Positions 32,824-39,940 of a stretch of 64,000 bases of DNA are shown here, one piece after another (the first letter of the stretch is position 1; every line of letters begins with the position of its first letter). The notes beneath the pieces are model-generated. The model was not told where the DNA came from. It did no database searches and worked only from the letters and a program-made list of their open reading frames with translations. The position numbers and the translations under genes are program-made. The DNA is from Clostridia bacterium (GTDB lineage: Bacteria > Bacillota > Clostridia > Oscillospirales > CAG-272): NCBI GenBank assembly GCA_017466445.1, contig JAFTUC010000029.1, positions 1 to 64,000 on the forward strand. The letters run 5' to 3'.

Positions 32824-33615
32824 ATGACTGAGACTAAAGATTTTCAAATCAATACCGTCACATATTGTAATAAATACTGTGGAACTAATGAAGAAGTCGT
32901 TATTCCCGACGGTGTAACCGTAATCGGAAAGTCCGCTTTCGAGAGAAATGAATCAATAAAAAGCGTGATTATACCCAATACGGTAATAGGGATTGATACG
33001 GATGCTTTTAGGGGCTGCATATCTCTTGAAAAAATTGTGTTTTCAGAAAATTTGGAATATATAGATGAAAACGCTTTTACCTATTGCCAAAATCTTACCG
33101 ATATAGAATTGCCCGAAAGCCTCAAATCTATAGGAGCCTATGCGTTTTGGAATTGCGGATTGACAAGTATTCGTTTTCCTGAAAAAATCTCGAAAATTGA
33201 GTGGGGGACTTTTGTTGGATGTTCATGCCTGGAAGAGATCAAGATACCTCAAAATGTAAAAGAAGTGGATCAATATGCCTTTGAGGACTGTAAAAATTTA
33301 AAGAGAGTTTCGATATCCTCAGGTGTTACTGTATTAAGTGGCGGATTGTTTTCAAAGTGTAGGAATCTTACGGACATCATAATTCCTCTTGGTGTTGAAG
33401 CCATTCACGGCAATGCGTTCGAGATGTGTGATTCATTGGAACGAATATTTATTCCTAAAAGCGTTACATGCATACATGAAACTGCTTTCGACCAAAGGAA
33501 ACGAAAAAAGAAATTGACCATCCAAGCTCCAAAAGACTCGTATGCGATAGAATATGCCAAAAAAATGCATTTCAAATACGAGTACGTCGAAGAAAATCCA
33601 TATGTAAACGGATAA
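32824..33615 (+). CDS. BspA-type leucine-rich repeat protein (cytosolic)
   Basis: 263 residues. About eight LRR_5 repeats of 23 residues with pattern IPxxVxxIGxxAFxxCxxLxxI (e.g. VVIPDGVTVIGKSAFER, ITIPLGV-type variants) fill residues about 25-245. Unlike the BspA surface proteins it has no signal peptide or anchor, so probably an intracellular protein-binding scaffold. Start at 32824 after AAAGGAAAAACC; the frame back to 32728 overlaps the previous gene. Last gene of the cluster, followed by a terminator. Confidence 0.82.
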   Translation: MTETKDFQINTVTYCNKYCGTNEEVVIPDGVTVIGKSAFERNESIKSVIIPNTVIGIDTDAFRGCISLEKIVFSENLEYIDENAFTYCQNLTDIELPESLKSIGAYAFWNCGLTSIRFPEKISKIEWGTFVGCSCLEEIKIPQNVKEVDQYAFEDCKNLKRVSISSGVTVLSGGLFSKCRNLTDIIIPLGVEAIHGNAFEMCDSLERIFIPKSVTCIHETAFDQRKRKKKLTIQAPKDSYAIEYAKKMHFKYEYVEENPYVNG

Positions 33616-33620
33616 AACTA

Positions 33621-33660
33621 AACAGCAAGCCCTCCGCAAGTTCGCGGAGGGCTTGCTGTT
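33621..33660. terminator. Bidirectional terminator
   Basis: A 17-bp stem AACAGCAAGCCCTCCGC / GCGGAGGGCTTGCTGTT with 6-base loop between the convergent LRR and MazF genes. Confidence 0.85.
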
Positions 33661-33666
33661 ATCATA

Positions 33667-34026
33667 TCAAAGTCCTAAAGCATCCTTAAGTTTTTTATCA
33701 AGCTCTGCCATTGTTTCGTCGCTCAGACGCCCAATATGATTTTTCAAACGTGTAGTATCAATTGCTCTGATTCCATAGAGCAGAATCCGATACGAAAAAA
33801 GCGAAAGCTCTGGAATATCCACAGCAACTGTTGCCATTGCGTTCCGACTTTCGACCTCAGCATTGTTTGAGGACAGCGGTGCAACGATTACTGTACCGCC
33901 ATTTGAGGAAGCTTCTTCATTCAACTCATCGTTTGATACAATAACAACATACCGCAATCCGCCTATTTCAGAACCCAATACAGGCGACAGATCAGCGAAA
34001 AATATATTTCCGCGTTTGATTTTCAT
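33667..34026 (-). CDS. mazF: MazF/PemK-type toxin-like endoribonuclease, no antitoxin beside it
   Basis: 119 residues with the MazF fold motifs: KRGNIFFADLSPVLGSEIGG (about 3-22), RYVVIVSNDELN, TVIVAPLSS and a C-terminal helix. MazF toxins cut mRNA at short sites. Start at 34026, nine bases after AAGGAG; the ATG at 34035 is too close to the site. No antitoxin-like ORF precedes it, so either the antitoxin is elsewhere or the gene has another role. Own promoter at 34088. Confidence 0.85.
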   Translation of the reverse strand: MKIKRGNIFFADLSPVLGSEIGGLRYVVIVSNDELNEEASSNGGTVIVAPLSSNNAEVESRNAMATVAVDIPELSLFSYRILLYGIRAIDTTRLKNHIGRLSDETMAELDKKLKDALGL

Positions 34027-34087
34027 ATTGTTCATCTCCTTCTTGTAAGCAACTTTTTCTGCTCCTTTTTGTTTATAAGCCGCTTTA

Positions 34088-34116
34088 ATTATATCACAAA
34101 TTCAAGAAAAATGCAA
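34088..34116 (-). promoter_or_regulatory. Promoter of the mazF-like gene
   Basis: Minus strand: -35 TTGCAT (34111-34116), 17-base spacer, -10 TATAAT (34088-34093) with TGA before it. Confidence 0.75.
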
Positions 34117-34127
34117 TACATAGGGTG

Positions 34128-34163
34128 CGTGGCTGTATAGGATGAATTCTCTATACAGCCACG
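34128..34163. repeat. Perfect 13-bp inverted repeat
   Basis: CGTGGCTGTATAG, loop GATGAATTCT, CTATACAGCCACG. No T-run on either side. It may end the minus-strand cluster (stop at 34171) or be a binding site near the mazF promoter. Confidence 0.7.
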
Positions 34164-34170
34164 ATTGTCA

Positions 34171-34323
34171 TTATCTCTTTTTCACTTCGATAATAACGGC
34201 TTCGGGATACTGCTCTTTGATCTTAGCGATTGCTTCATATTCGCCATGGCAGTATACGCCTACTTTTGTGTAAACGGCGTGCGGATCTCTGCGATATGTA
34301 ACATCGTAATAAGCCAATTCCAT
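34171..34323 (-). CDS. Small protein, 50 residues
   Basis: Sequence begins MELAYYDVTYRRDPHAVYTK and ends VIIEVKKR. GAAAGGAGG lies seven to eight bases before the ATG, a very strong ribosome site, and the start is 15 bases after the PolC-like stop. Not recognised. Contains a histidine/cysteine pair (GVYCHGEYEA) and a predicted beta-alpha-beta pattern. Last gene of the minus-strand accessory cluster. Confidence 0.7.
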   Translation of the reverse strand: MELAYYDVTYRRDPHAVYTKVGVYCHGEYEAIAKIKEQYPEAVIIEVKKR

Positions 34324-34338
34324 AACCTTGTCCTCCTT

Positions 34339-35436
34339 TCAAATGTTATAATCAGCTATTATCTGTTGATACTCTCTCGGATAATAGACTTGATACCAAT
34401 TGAGAATGATAGAATACTTCAACTCCAACACCGCAAGCGCTTTGGTTGACATATAGTGTGTGACTCGGATATAGCTGCCGAACCAACTGTCAAGTCCGAG
34501 CATTTGTAATGTACTGTTGGTGTAATTTTCCATTCCGTGCTCCCGGTAATATCCACGGCGAGCTTTGTTGGCAACATCAAAGGCGAATCCCATATCGTGA
34601 AAGTCACAATCCTGCATTGCGTCGCGAATGGTCATAAACACTTCGTCGCGCGTGGCAGGAATGTCGGCGAGTGAGCAAATGCCATCAGAGAGAAGTTGTT
34701 CGGCATTATGTCTCCAAGTGCAAGTACCGTGGGCAAGTCCGATCAGCTTCAGAAGATCGTGATACATTAGCGGCTGTGCGAGTGTGATCATTTGTTTGAT
34801 CGCTTTTTCACCTCCGGAGCCCACCAAATACTCAAAATCTCCCGTAAGAAATCGGTGCTTTACTTCAAGGTCGTTTAAGTCAATGCTATCCATACAGATG
34901 CCCGTAGCCTTTTCAAGCCGTTTACAAACGATGGCAGTATCCAACAGCGACCTTTGAAAATGCGAGAGAATGGAATCAAACAATTGTTGATAGTTTTCGG
35001 GGACTGTGTCGACGGTTTTAAGCTTTTTGGCGTAGGGCAGATAGGTTTCAAAGGGAATATCAAAGCCGTCTGCCTTCATTGTTTCGCCGCACGCGCAGGT
35101 GTGGTCACGGAGATCAAATACACATTTACCGTCCATCCATTCCACCGTCTTGCACTTCGGGCAATAATAATGCGCCGGCAACGGATTTTCGCCTGTCGTG
35201 CCGAGTAAATATGCCACAAAGCAAGAGGCGACCGGGGCTTTGACGATCAATCGCTCGCCTGCCTCCTCAGCCTCACGTCGGAGATTTGCAAGATTGTAAA
35301 AGTATTTGCCAACCTCATATTGCATAAATGCATGCTTTTCGCTGTAAAATCGGCTAACGATACGCAGATCGGGCACATTCCCGTACAATTCAAAAATCCT
35401 TTTATATGCTTTGTCCCAAATTTCTTTTTCGGTCAT
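34339..35436 (-). CDS. PolC-derived protein lacking the polymerase palm
   Basis: 365 residues clearly related to PolC-type DNA polymerase III alpha. YKRIFELYGNVPDLRIVSRF (11-30) matches the PolC segment with YG..LP..V..R. NPLPAHYYCPKCK (84-96), CACGETMKADGFDIPFETYL (114-133) match the PolC zinc-module and HDIPFETFLGF. LIGLAHGTCTWRHNAEQLL (231-249) matches SGLSHGTDVWLGNAQEL, and YYPREYQ matches HHPLYYY. The catalytic block that follows DIPFETFL in PolC, with PDIDLNFS, is absent, as are the exonuclease and PHP parts. It cannot polymerise. Overlaps the ClpA-like gene by 4 bases. Confidence 0.75.
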   Translation of the reverse strand: MTEKEIWDKAYKRIFELYGNVPDLRIVSRFYSEKHAFMQYEVGKYFYNLANLRREAEEAGERLIVKAPVASCFVAYLLGTTGENPLPAHYYCPKCKTVEWMDGKCVFDLRDHTCACGETMKADGFDIPFETYLPYAKKLKTVDTVPENYQQLFDSILSHFQRSLLDTAIVCKRLEKATGICMDSIDLNDLEVKHRFLTGDFEYLVGSGGEKAIKQMITLAQPLMYHDLLKLIGLAHGTCTWRHNAEQLLSDGICSLADIPATRDEVFMTIRDAMQDCDFHDMGFAFDVANKARRGYYREHGMENYTNSTLQMLGLDSWFGSYIRVTHYMSTKALAVLELKYSIILNWYQVYYPREYQQIIADYNI

Positions 35437-36434
35437 TCTTCATCCTCCGTATGGTTTGACATCCCAGATTTTTGTTGAAGCACTGCATAAAAATGTGTGA
35501 TATTTATGCTTTCGCGCCCCTCAAACACCGCTCCTGCAAGAGTTTCATCCACCACGTTGATGAAATTGTCCGGAAACACCGTGTGAGGAAGCAGACGTTG
35601 CACCTGAGCCAATATGGCATCGGCTGACGCATCGGTGTGTACGTTGTGAAATTGGCAATAATCTTTAAGAATATGCTTTTCCGTTTCAGCTGCGACATCA
35701 CCGAAAAGCGATTGCACCTCAATTTCGCTGAACCGTCTGGCGAGCGCCTTATCCTTGGCGACGTATGCTTTTTCTTCGGTCGTGGTTGCTCCGATGACCC
35801 GAATATCCTTTCTTGCAAGCGCAGGCTTTAACATCTGTGCCGCGCTTTCACACCCCTCGCTTGCGCCGATTCTGCAAAGATGGTGCATCTCATCAAAAAA
35901 CAAAATGACTTCCGGGTTCGCCCGGCATTCGTCTATCATGCGCTGTATGCGTTCCTCAAATTCGCCACGGTATTTGGCGCCGCCAACCAGGGCGGTCAGC
36001 GACACGTCGTAAATCACGCAGTCGCACAGTAGCGGCTTTGGGGGATCATCAAATATCGGACACGGTACACTGTTTTCGCTGATAGCCTTGTCCGCATTTT
36101 CCTTTTTCCATTTTTTGACGGCTGCGCTGTGTTTTCGCTTTAGCTTGGCATACGTATCAGAAAATGTGATCCTGCGTTCTGTTATCACAGCTGCCAACCC
36201 CTCAACGATGGCTGTTTTTCCGCATCCCGCTGAACCTGTTAGCATAATATTTGCTTTGTTCTTGCGAAGCAGGATTTTTTGTATTTGCGTAATCGTGTCG
36301 TCTCGATGATAACAGCGGTCAATCCGACCGTCCAAGTAGAGCAGATTGAGATTTCTGCCATACTTGGCGATCGTTGGACAAGAATCGTTTGTATTCATAT
36401 AATAAGTACGCGCGTCGTTTTGGGATTTAGTCAT
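35433..36434 (-). CDS. ClpA/ClpB D1-like AAA+ ATPase, single domain
   Basis: 333 residues, one AAA+ module most like the first ATPase domain of ClpA/B/C: Walker A GSAGCGKT (67-74), pore loop GGAKYRGEFEERI (151-163), Walker B VILFFDE (176-182), sensor-1 IGATTTEE and arginine finger LARRF (231-235). The Clp N-domain, D2 domain and ClpP-binding loop are absent, and a basic insertion occupies about 90-125. All ATPase residues look intact. ATG overlaps the small ORF upstream; its stop overlaps the PolC-like gene. Probably remodels a partner coded in this cluster. Confidence 0.82.
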   Translation of the reverse strand: MTKSQNDARTYYMNTNDSCPTIAKYGRNLNLLYLDGRIDRCYHRDDTITQIQKILLRKNKANIMLTGSAGCGKTAIVEGLAAVITERRITFSDTYAKLKRKHSAAVKKWKKENADKAISENSVPCPIFDDPPKPLLCDCVIYDVSLTALVGGAKYRGEFEERIQRMIDECRANPEVILFFDEMHHLCRIGASEGCESAAQMLKPALARKDIRVIGATTTEEKAYVAKDKALARRFSEIEVQSLFGDVAAETEKHILKDYCQFHNVHTDASADAILAQVQRLLPHTVFPDNFINVVDETLAGAVFEGRESINITHFYAVLQQKSGMSNHTEDEE

Positions 36435-36534
36435 CTTTGCTTTTTCCTTTCTTTTGTCTTGTTAAGCTCTCGGCATGCGACAAAAAAGGCGTTTTATGCA
36501 GGAGTTCAGCCTTAATTTGCGCATTTTCTGTCAT
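36427..36534 (-). CDS. Small coupled ORF, 35 residues
   Basis: MTENAQIKAELLHKTPFLSH then a basic tail ending KGKSKDD. GGAGG lies eight bases upstream; the ATG overlaps the stop of the DnaA-like gene (ATGA) and its stop runs past the ATG of the ClpA-like gene. Could be a small partner peptide or only a translational bridge. Confidence 0.6.
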   Translation of the reverse strand: MTENAQIKAELLHKTPFLSHAESLTRQKKGKSKDD

Positions 36535-37541
36535 TCTTCATCCTCCGATTTGCTTTCAAACACAAGACTCATACCGAAAAATATCTCGTAAAAGATTTTA
36601 TATTCCTTTTCCTCAAGGTCAATCAAATCCGCTGCCACCTTGGTAACCGCACCATCCGGGCACATATAGATATAAATCCTTTGGTGTTCTGCGCCAAAAT
36701 AAACTTTAGTAAAAAGTGCAAGTTTCGGACAAAGATCGGCATAGTTTTGAAACTCTGCCAGGGCTTCATTAAAATCTACGTACAGAGGACCATCCCCACC
36801 AAGCCAGTCTCCGTCCTCATCACACCAAACTTTGTAGGTATATACCGCGTTCGATTCCTTTTTATGAAACCGCTCCAAAAGCCGGTTTTCAAAAGCCATA
36901 TACTCAGAAAGAAAGGTGTGAACGCTGTCGACGTCCGCCTCATTATATATGCCGTGCGAGTCAAAGGCACAATCGGGTATAGTGGTGAGAATCTCTTTCC
37001 AGGCTTTGTGCTTTTCTTCAAACGTGAGGCTTCTGTCTTGTTTAATCAGCCATGCGGCTTCCGTCGCTGACGGCGTGTAACCGGTTTTCTTCCAATACTC
37101 TTGAGTTTCACGAGAACTCATATAGTCACAAGATTCATCGCCAATCTCCTTTTGCGTACCCGTGCTCAGAATATACTGCATTTCTTCTCCGAAATCGCAT
37201 TCTGCTAAGGGCTTATTCAGTGTCAAGAAAATAGCCGCGTTTGTGTGCTTAAAAATATAGGTCAATTCTTCAAGTGCGCTTTTCTTTTTCTCAAAATAGT
37301 GAAACCCGTCGATCAGAATATATTTTTTGTTCAGCAGTGACTCTCTCCATTTGGGGAGAGTGACGTTTCGCAAAGCCTCAAAAAAATCGTAGAACAGAGA
37401 TTGCGCGTCACACAACAGAATGTCATTTTCATCGACTTTCTCGATGAATTCTTCATATAAGCATTTCAGCTTACGAGTTCTTTTATATGCTGCTTTTTCA
37501 CAAAATACATGCAGCGATTTGTCACAACTACTGTTTTTCAT
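36531..37541 (-). CDS. DnaA-domain-III-like protein without Walker A, fused to an unknown domain
   Basis: 336 residues. Residues about 35-115 follow the middle of the DnaA AAA+ domain: AQSLFYDFFEALRN (46-59, like F..DFxEALRN), Walker-B-like YILIDGFHYF (74-83), then AAIFLTLNKP (102-111, like IVLSSDRPP). The Walker A half of the domain is missing, as is the DnaA DNA-binding end. Residues 140-336 are a different domain (TPSATEAAWLIKQ; VHTFLSEYMAFENRL), which I recall as common in gut Clostridia but cannot name. Start at 37541 after AAGGAG; the ATG at 37547 is too close. Confidence 0.65.
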   Translation of the reverse strand: MKNSSCDKSLHVFCEKAAYKRTRKLKCLYEEFIEKVDENDILLCDAQSLFYDFFEALRNVTLPKWRESLLNKKYILIDGFHYFEKKKSALEELTYIFKHTNAAIFLTLNKPLAECDFGEEMQYILSTGTQKEIGDESCDYMSSRETQEYWKKTGYTPSATEAAWLIKQDRSLTFEEKHKAWKEILTTIPDCAFDSHGIYNEADVDSVHTFLSEYMAFENRLLERFHKKESNAVYTYKVWCDEDGDWLGGDGPLYVDFNEALAEFQNYADLCPKLALFTKVYFGAEHQRIYIYMCPDGAVTKVAADLIDLEEKEYKIFYEIFFGMSLVFESKSEDEE

Positions 37542-38016
37542 TCGCATTCTCCTTTAAGTGATTTGTGATTTTTGTTACTCTTTCCAGAGCATCAAACACC
37601 TTGTGATACACAAGCTGATTGGGATAATATCTGTAATCCGCAAAAATATCGATTCCACGCCCCTCAAAGTGTTGCAATATGGCTGCGGCACAGGCAGCAG
37701 AACGGCTCTGACCGAAATCACATTGGCAAATAATATCGCGCCCTTCGGCTCTTACTTCGTAGATGAATTTGGCAAGCTCGTCTGCTTCTGCAAGATAGGT
37801 CTCGTAGGTGTAGCCGTAATTGCCAAGTATTTCAATATCAATGTCGGGAATACCTATGTAAAAGACCCGATCACACACGCCTGAGTAGTCCACCCGAGGC
37901 TCTTTCGATTTTGGGCTTTTGGTCGGGCTGTAAAAGCTTATAACCGCCGTGTTTTGCGGAAAAGTGTTTTTAATAAGCTCATTTACATCATTGCGTGAAC
38001 ATATCGTTACCTTCAT
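37528..38016 (-). CDS. Cysteine-based protein phosphatase-like protein
   Basis: 162 residues with the tyrosine/dual-specificity phosphatase P-loop CDFGQSRS (Cys-x5-Arg, about 99-106) after a buried strand DIICQ, and a preceding aspartate-rich loop (VPDIDIEIL-type) that may supply the general acid. Likely dephosphorylates protein or a small phosphate ester. Start at 38016 after AAAGGAGAA; the frame to 38061 is upstream of the site. Its end overlaps the DnaA-like start region by 14 bases. Confidence 0.75.
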   Translation of the reverse strand: MKVTICSRNDVNELIKNTFPQNTAVISFYSPTKSPKSKEPRVDYSGVCDRVFYIGIPDIDIEILGNYGYTYETYLAEADELAKFIYEVRAEGRDIICQCDFGQSRSAACAAAILQHFEGRGIDIFADYRYYPNQLVYHKVFDALERVTKITNHLKENANEKQ

Positions 38017-38047
38017 TTTTATTCTCCTTTGTGTATTGAACCTTAAA

Positions 38048-38671
38048 TTACAATTCTTCAAAGAAAATTCCGTTCATTTCCGCGCAATCCTCTGCCGGTG
38101 AACCGCGATAACCCTTCACAACAAGATCGGGGCATACGTAACTTGAAATCTGACGAGGCATCGGACTGCCGTCGTTGAGCATTTTTCCGAATGCAGAAGG
38201 CTCGAATTTTGTATTCTCTCCCAAAACGGTCACCTCGTGAAGCCTTTCACATACTCCGAAAGCGTTTCCGCGCACCAATTCAAGGGACCGTGGAAGCAAT
38301 ATTGCCTGAAGGGAAGAGCCCGAAAAGGCACCCACTTCAATTATACGAACACCCTCGGGAATCGTAAGTTTGTCGATTGTTGTGTTGTATCCCAAAGCAC
38401 ACGGTCCTATCACCTCGACGGAACCGTCATCGGGAACGATGCAATCGTTTAACCCGACGAGGAGTGTCTTGGTTTTGATATTGATCAGACATCCGTTCGT
38501 GTAAATAAAATTGGGATTGTCTTCTTCGATCCGGATCGCTTCAACACCGTCAAATGCATATGACATCAGTAAGGTCTCCGAAATATTGGTTGCCTCAGCA
38601 GGAATGGTAAGTGCCTTGTCACCGTCGTTTAAAACGTCTGTTATAGTTCCGTTTTCAAGCTTTGCTCTCAT
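38048..38671 (-). CDS. LRR_5 (BspA-type) protein, short, cytosolic
   Basis: 207 residues with repeats such as LTIPEGVRIIEVGAFSGSS and LVRGNAFGVCERLHEVTV, plus a divergent N-terminal third (ALTIPAEATNISETLLMSYAF). No signal peptide. Start at 38671 after AAAGGAGATATAAGC. Second intracellular LRR_5 protein in the accessory region after that at 32824. Confidence 0.78.
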   Translation of the reverse strand: MRAKLENGTITDVLNDGDKALTIPAEATNISETLLMSYAFDGVEAIRIEEDNPNFIYTNGCLINIKTKTLLVGLNDCIVPDDGSVEVIGPCALGYNTTIDKLTIPEGVRIIEVGAFSGSSLQAILLPRSLELVRGNAFGVCERLHEVTVLGENTKFEPSAFGKMLNDGSPMPRQISSYVCPDLVVKGYRGSPAEDCAEMNGIFFEEL

Positions 38672-38738
38672 GCTTATATCTCCTTTAAAATAAGTATTTT
38701 TTTGCAATGATAAACGCCGACGTCTGCTCGGAATCGGT

Positions 38739-39340
38739 TTATCTCCATTTTTCATCCGACCAATCTATCGCTTGGTTTCTGCCCATATCGATAAGACACG
38801 CTCGGTATCCGTCTGCATATCTTGCGGGGATGGTCCAGGACTTTTTGTTCCCGTTGCTGTCGTAAAAATTGACGCTTGCCTTTTCGTTTGATTCGATCTT
38901 TATTATAAAGCCCGAGGTTATCGGGCGTTTTTCGTACCCTTCGATCGGAGTTATGGCGTAAAACGAGTACAAGCCCTCGTCACTGCAATCCCACGTATCA
39001 ACGACCGTTCCGTTTATTACGGCGCTCCAATGCCCCGACATGGAAATAATGTACCGTCCCTTTGGATGGCTTTGACAGAATTCACGTGCGGTCATGCGTG
39101 AGCCGTCTTCCTTTTTTGCTATCGCTACTTTCGGGAAGCCCAAAACGTTTTCAACGTAGCTTCTCGGATTGTCGTCGGAATTAAAGGTCTTTGCTCCCGT
39201 TATCTTTTTGTGATCATTGAGGCCTCGCTGAACATCCTTGTAATCCATTCCCGTTGTGACGGTAATTGCTCGCTTTACGCAATCGTCAACAAGATAGTGC
39301 TCGGGTGGGCGTTATAATATCGGAAGTAATTGTTATCCAT
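38739..39340 (-). pseudogene. Papain-like cysteine peptidase-type protein, frameshifted near the N-terminus
   Basis: The largest frame (38739-39248) starts at an internal Met, but good homology-like sequence continues upstream in that frame (DDCVKRAITVTTG), including the presumed catalytic Cys. The true start (39340) has AAAGGAG eight bases before it and codes MDNNYFRYYNAHP, then goes out of frame: one base appears to be missing around CACCCGAGCAC (about 39300-39308). The His/Asp-type region SGHWSAVINGTVVDTWDCS is intact. It is either a real pseudogene or a sequencing error. Confidence 0.7.
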
Positions 39341-39343
39341 ATT

Positions 39344-39604
39344 TTAGCTCCTTTCTTTTATAATGCGGTTATATTCGTCACGGTATTCTTGCAGGGTAGC
39401 ACCGTTGGCGGCAGAGTGGTGATCCTCAGGGAAGTTATCATATTCCCAACCGCAGTGTCCGCAAATGTAGTAATTGTCGAGTGTTTTTTGCCCACACACA
39501 GGACAAAGTATCACGGTGTAGATATTGTCAACGATCGTACCAATATCGGGCAGCTCAGGTCTGACAAATTCTCCGCGCAAGGCGGCATAAATGCTTTCTT
39601 TCAT
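39344..39604 (-). CDS. CPCC-type zinc-ribbon protein
   Basis: 86 residues. CPVCGQKTLD ... CGHCGWEYD (about 34-56) forms a four-cysteine zinc site, and AANGATLQEYRDEY matches the conserved end of the CPCC domain seen in many Firmicutes accessory proteins. TAAGGAG precedes the ATG. Three bases separate it from the peptidase pseudogene. Confidence 0.8.
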   Translation of the reverse strand: MKESIYAALRGEFVRPELPDIGTIVDNIYTVILCPVCGQKTLDNYYICGHCGWEYDNFPEDHHSAANGATLQEYRDEYNRIIKERS

Positions 39605-39613
39605 AAGTTCTCC

Positions 39614-39940
39614 TTAAAATCCATATTTGGCGGCGGTTCGTACAAGCCATTCTTCAGCATCCTTAACACCTTTTTGAGAGCTTTCGAATTCGGCTCGTTC
39701 AAAATCGGTTTTGTTTCCTCCGCAAATCCACGGTTGGATGATATAGGTTTCAGCGAGCAGACGAAACGAGTTTTCCTCACCACTCGATATGTCTACGTAA
39801 ACACGGTAGTTGAACGTTCGAACGCTTACGCACCCTTGATCGGTAAGTGTTCCCAAAGAACCCGAGTAAGTATTTGTAACGAAACGTCCCTCGTGCTTGC
39901 TTACAAGCCAAGGATAGCATGGAAGATCAATTTTGGACAT
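39614..39940 (-). CDS. Hypothetical protein, 108 residues
   Basis: Not recognised. Start at 39940, overlapping the end of the upstream gene and preceded by GGAGG; the frame up to 40063 lies inside that gene. Beta-rich N-terminal half (RFVTNTYSGSLG, VRTFNYRVYVDI) and a helical end. Cytosolic. Confidence 0.62.
   Translation of the reverse strand: MSKIDLPCYPWLVSKHEGRFVTNTYSGSLGTLTDQGCVSVRTFNYRVYVDISSGEENSFRLLAETYIIQPWICGGNKTDFERAEFESSQKGVKDAEEWLVRTAAKYGF

Noticed and set aside
34128..34163. Calling the 13-bp palindrome a rho-independent terminator
   Set aside because: No T-run on either strand; listed as an inverted repeat of unknown role.
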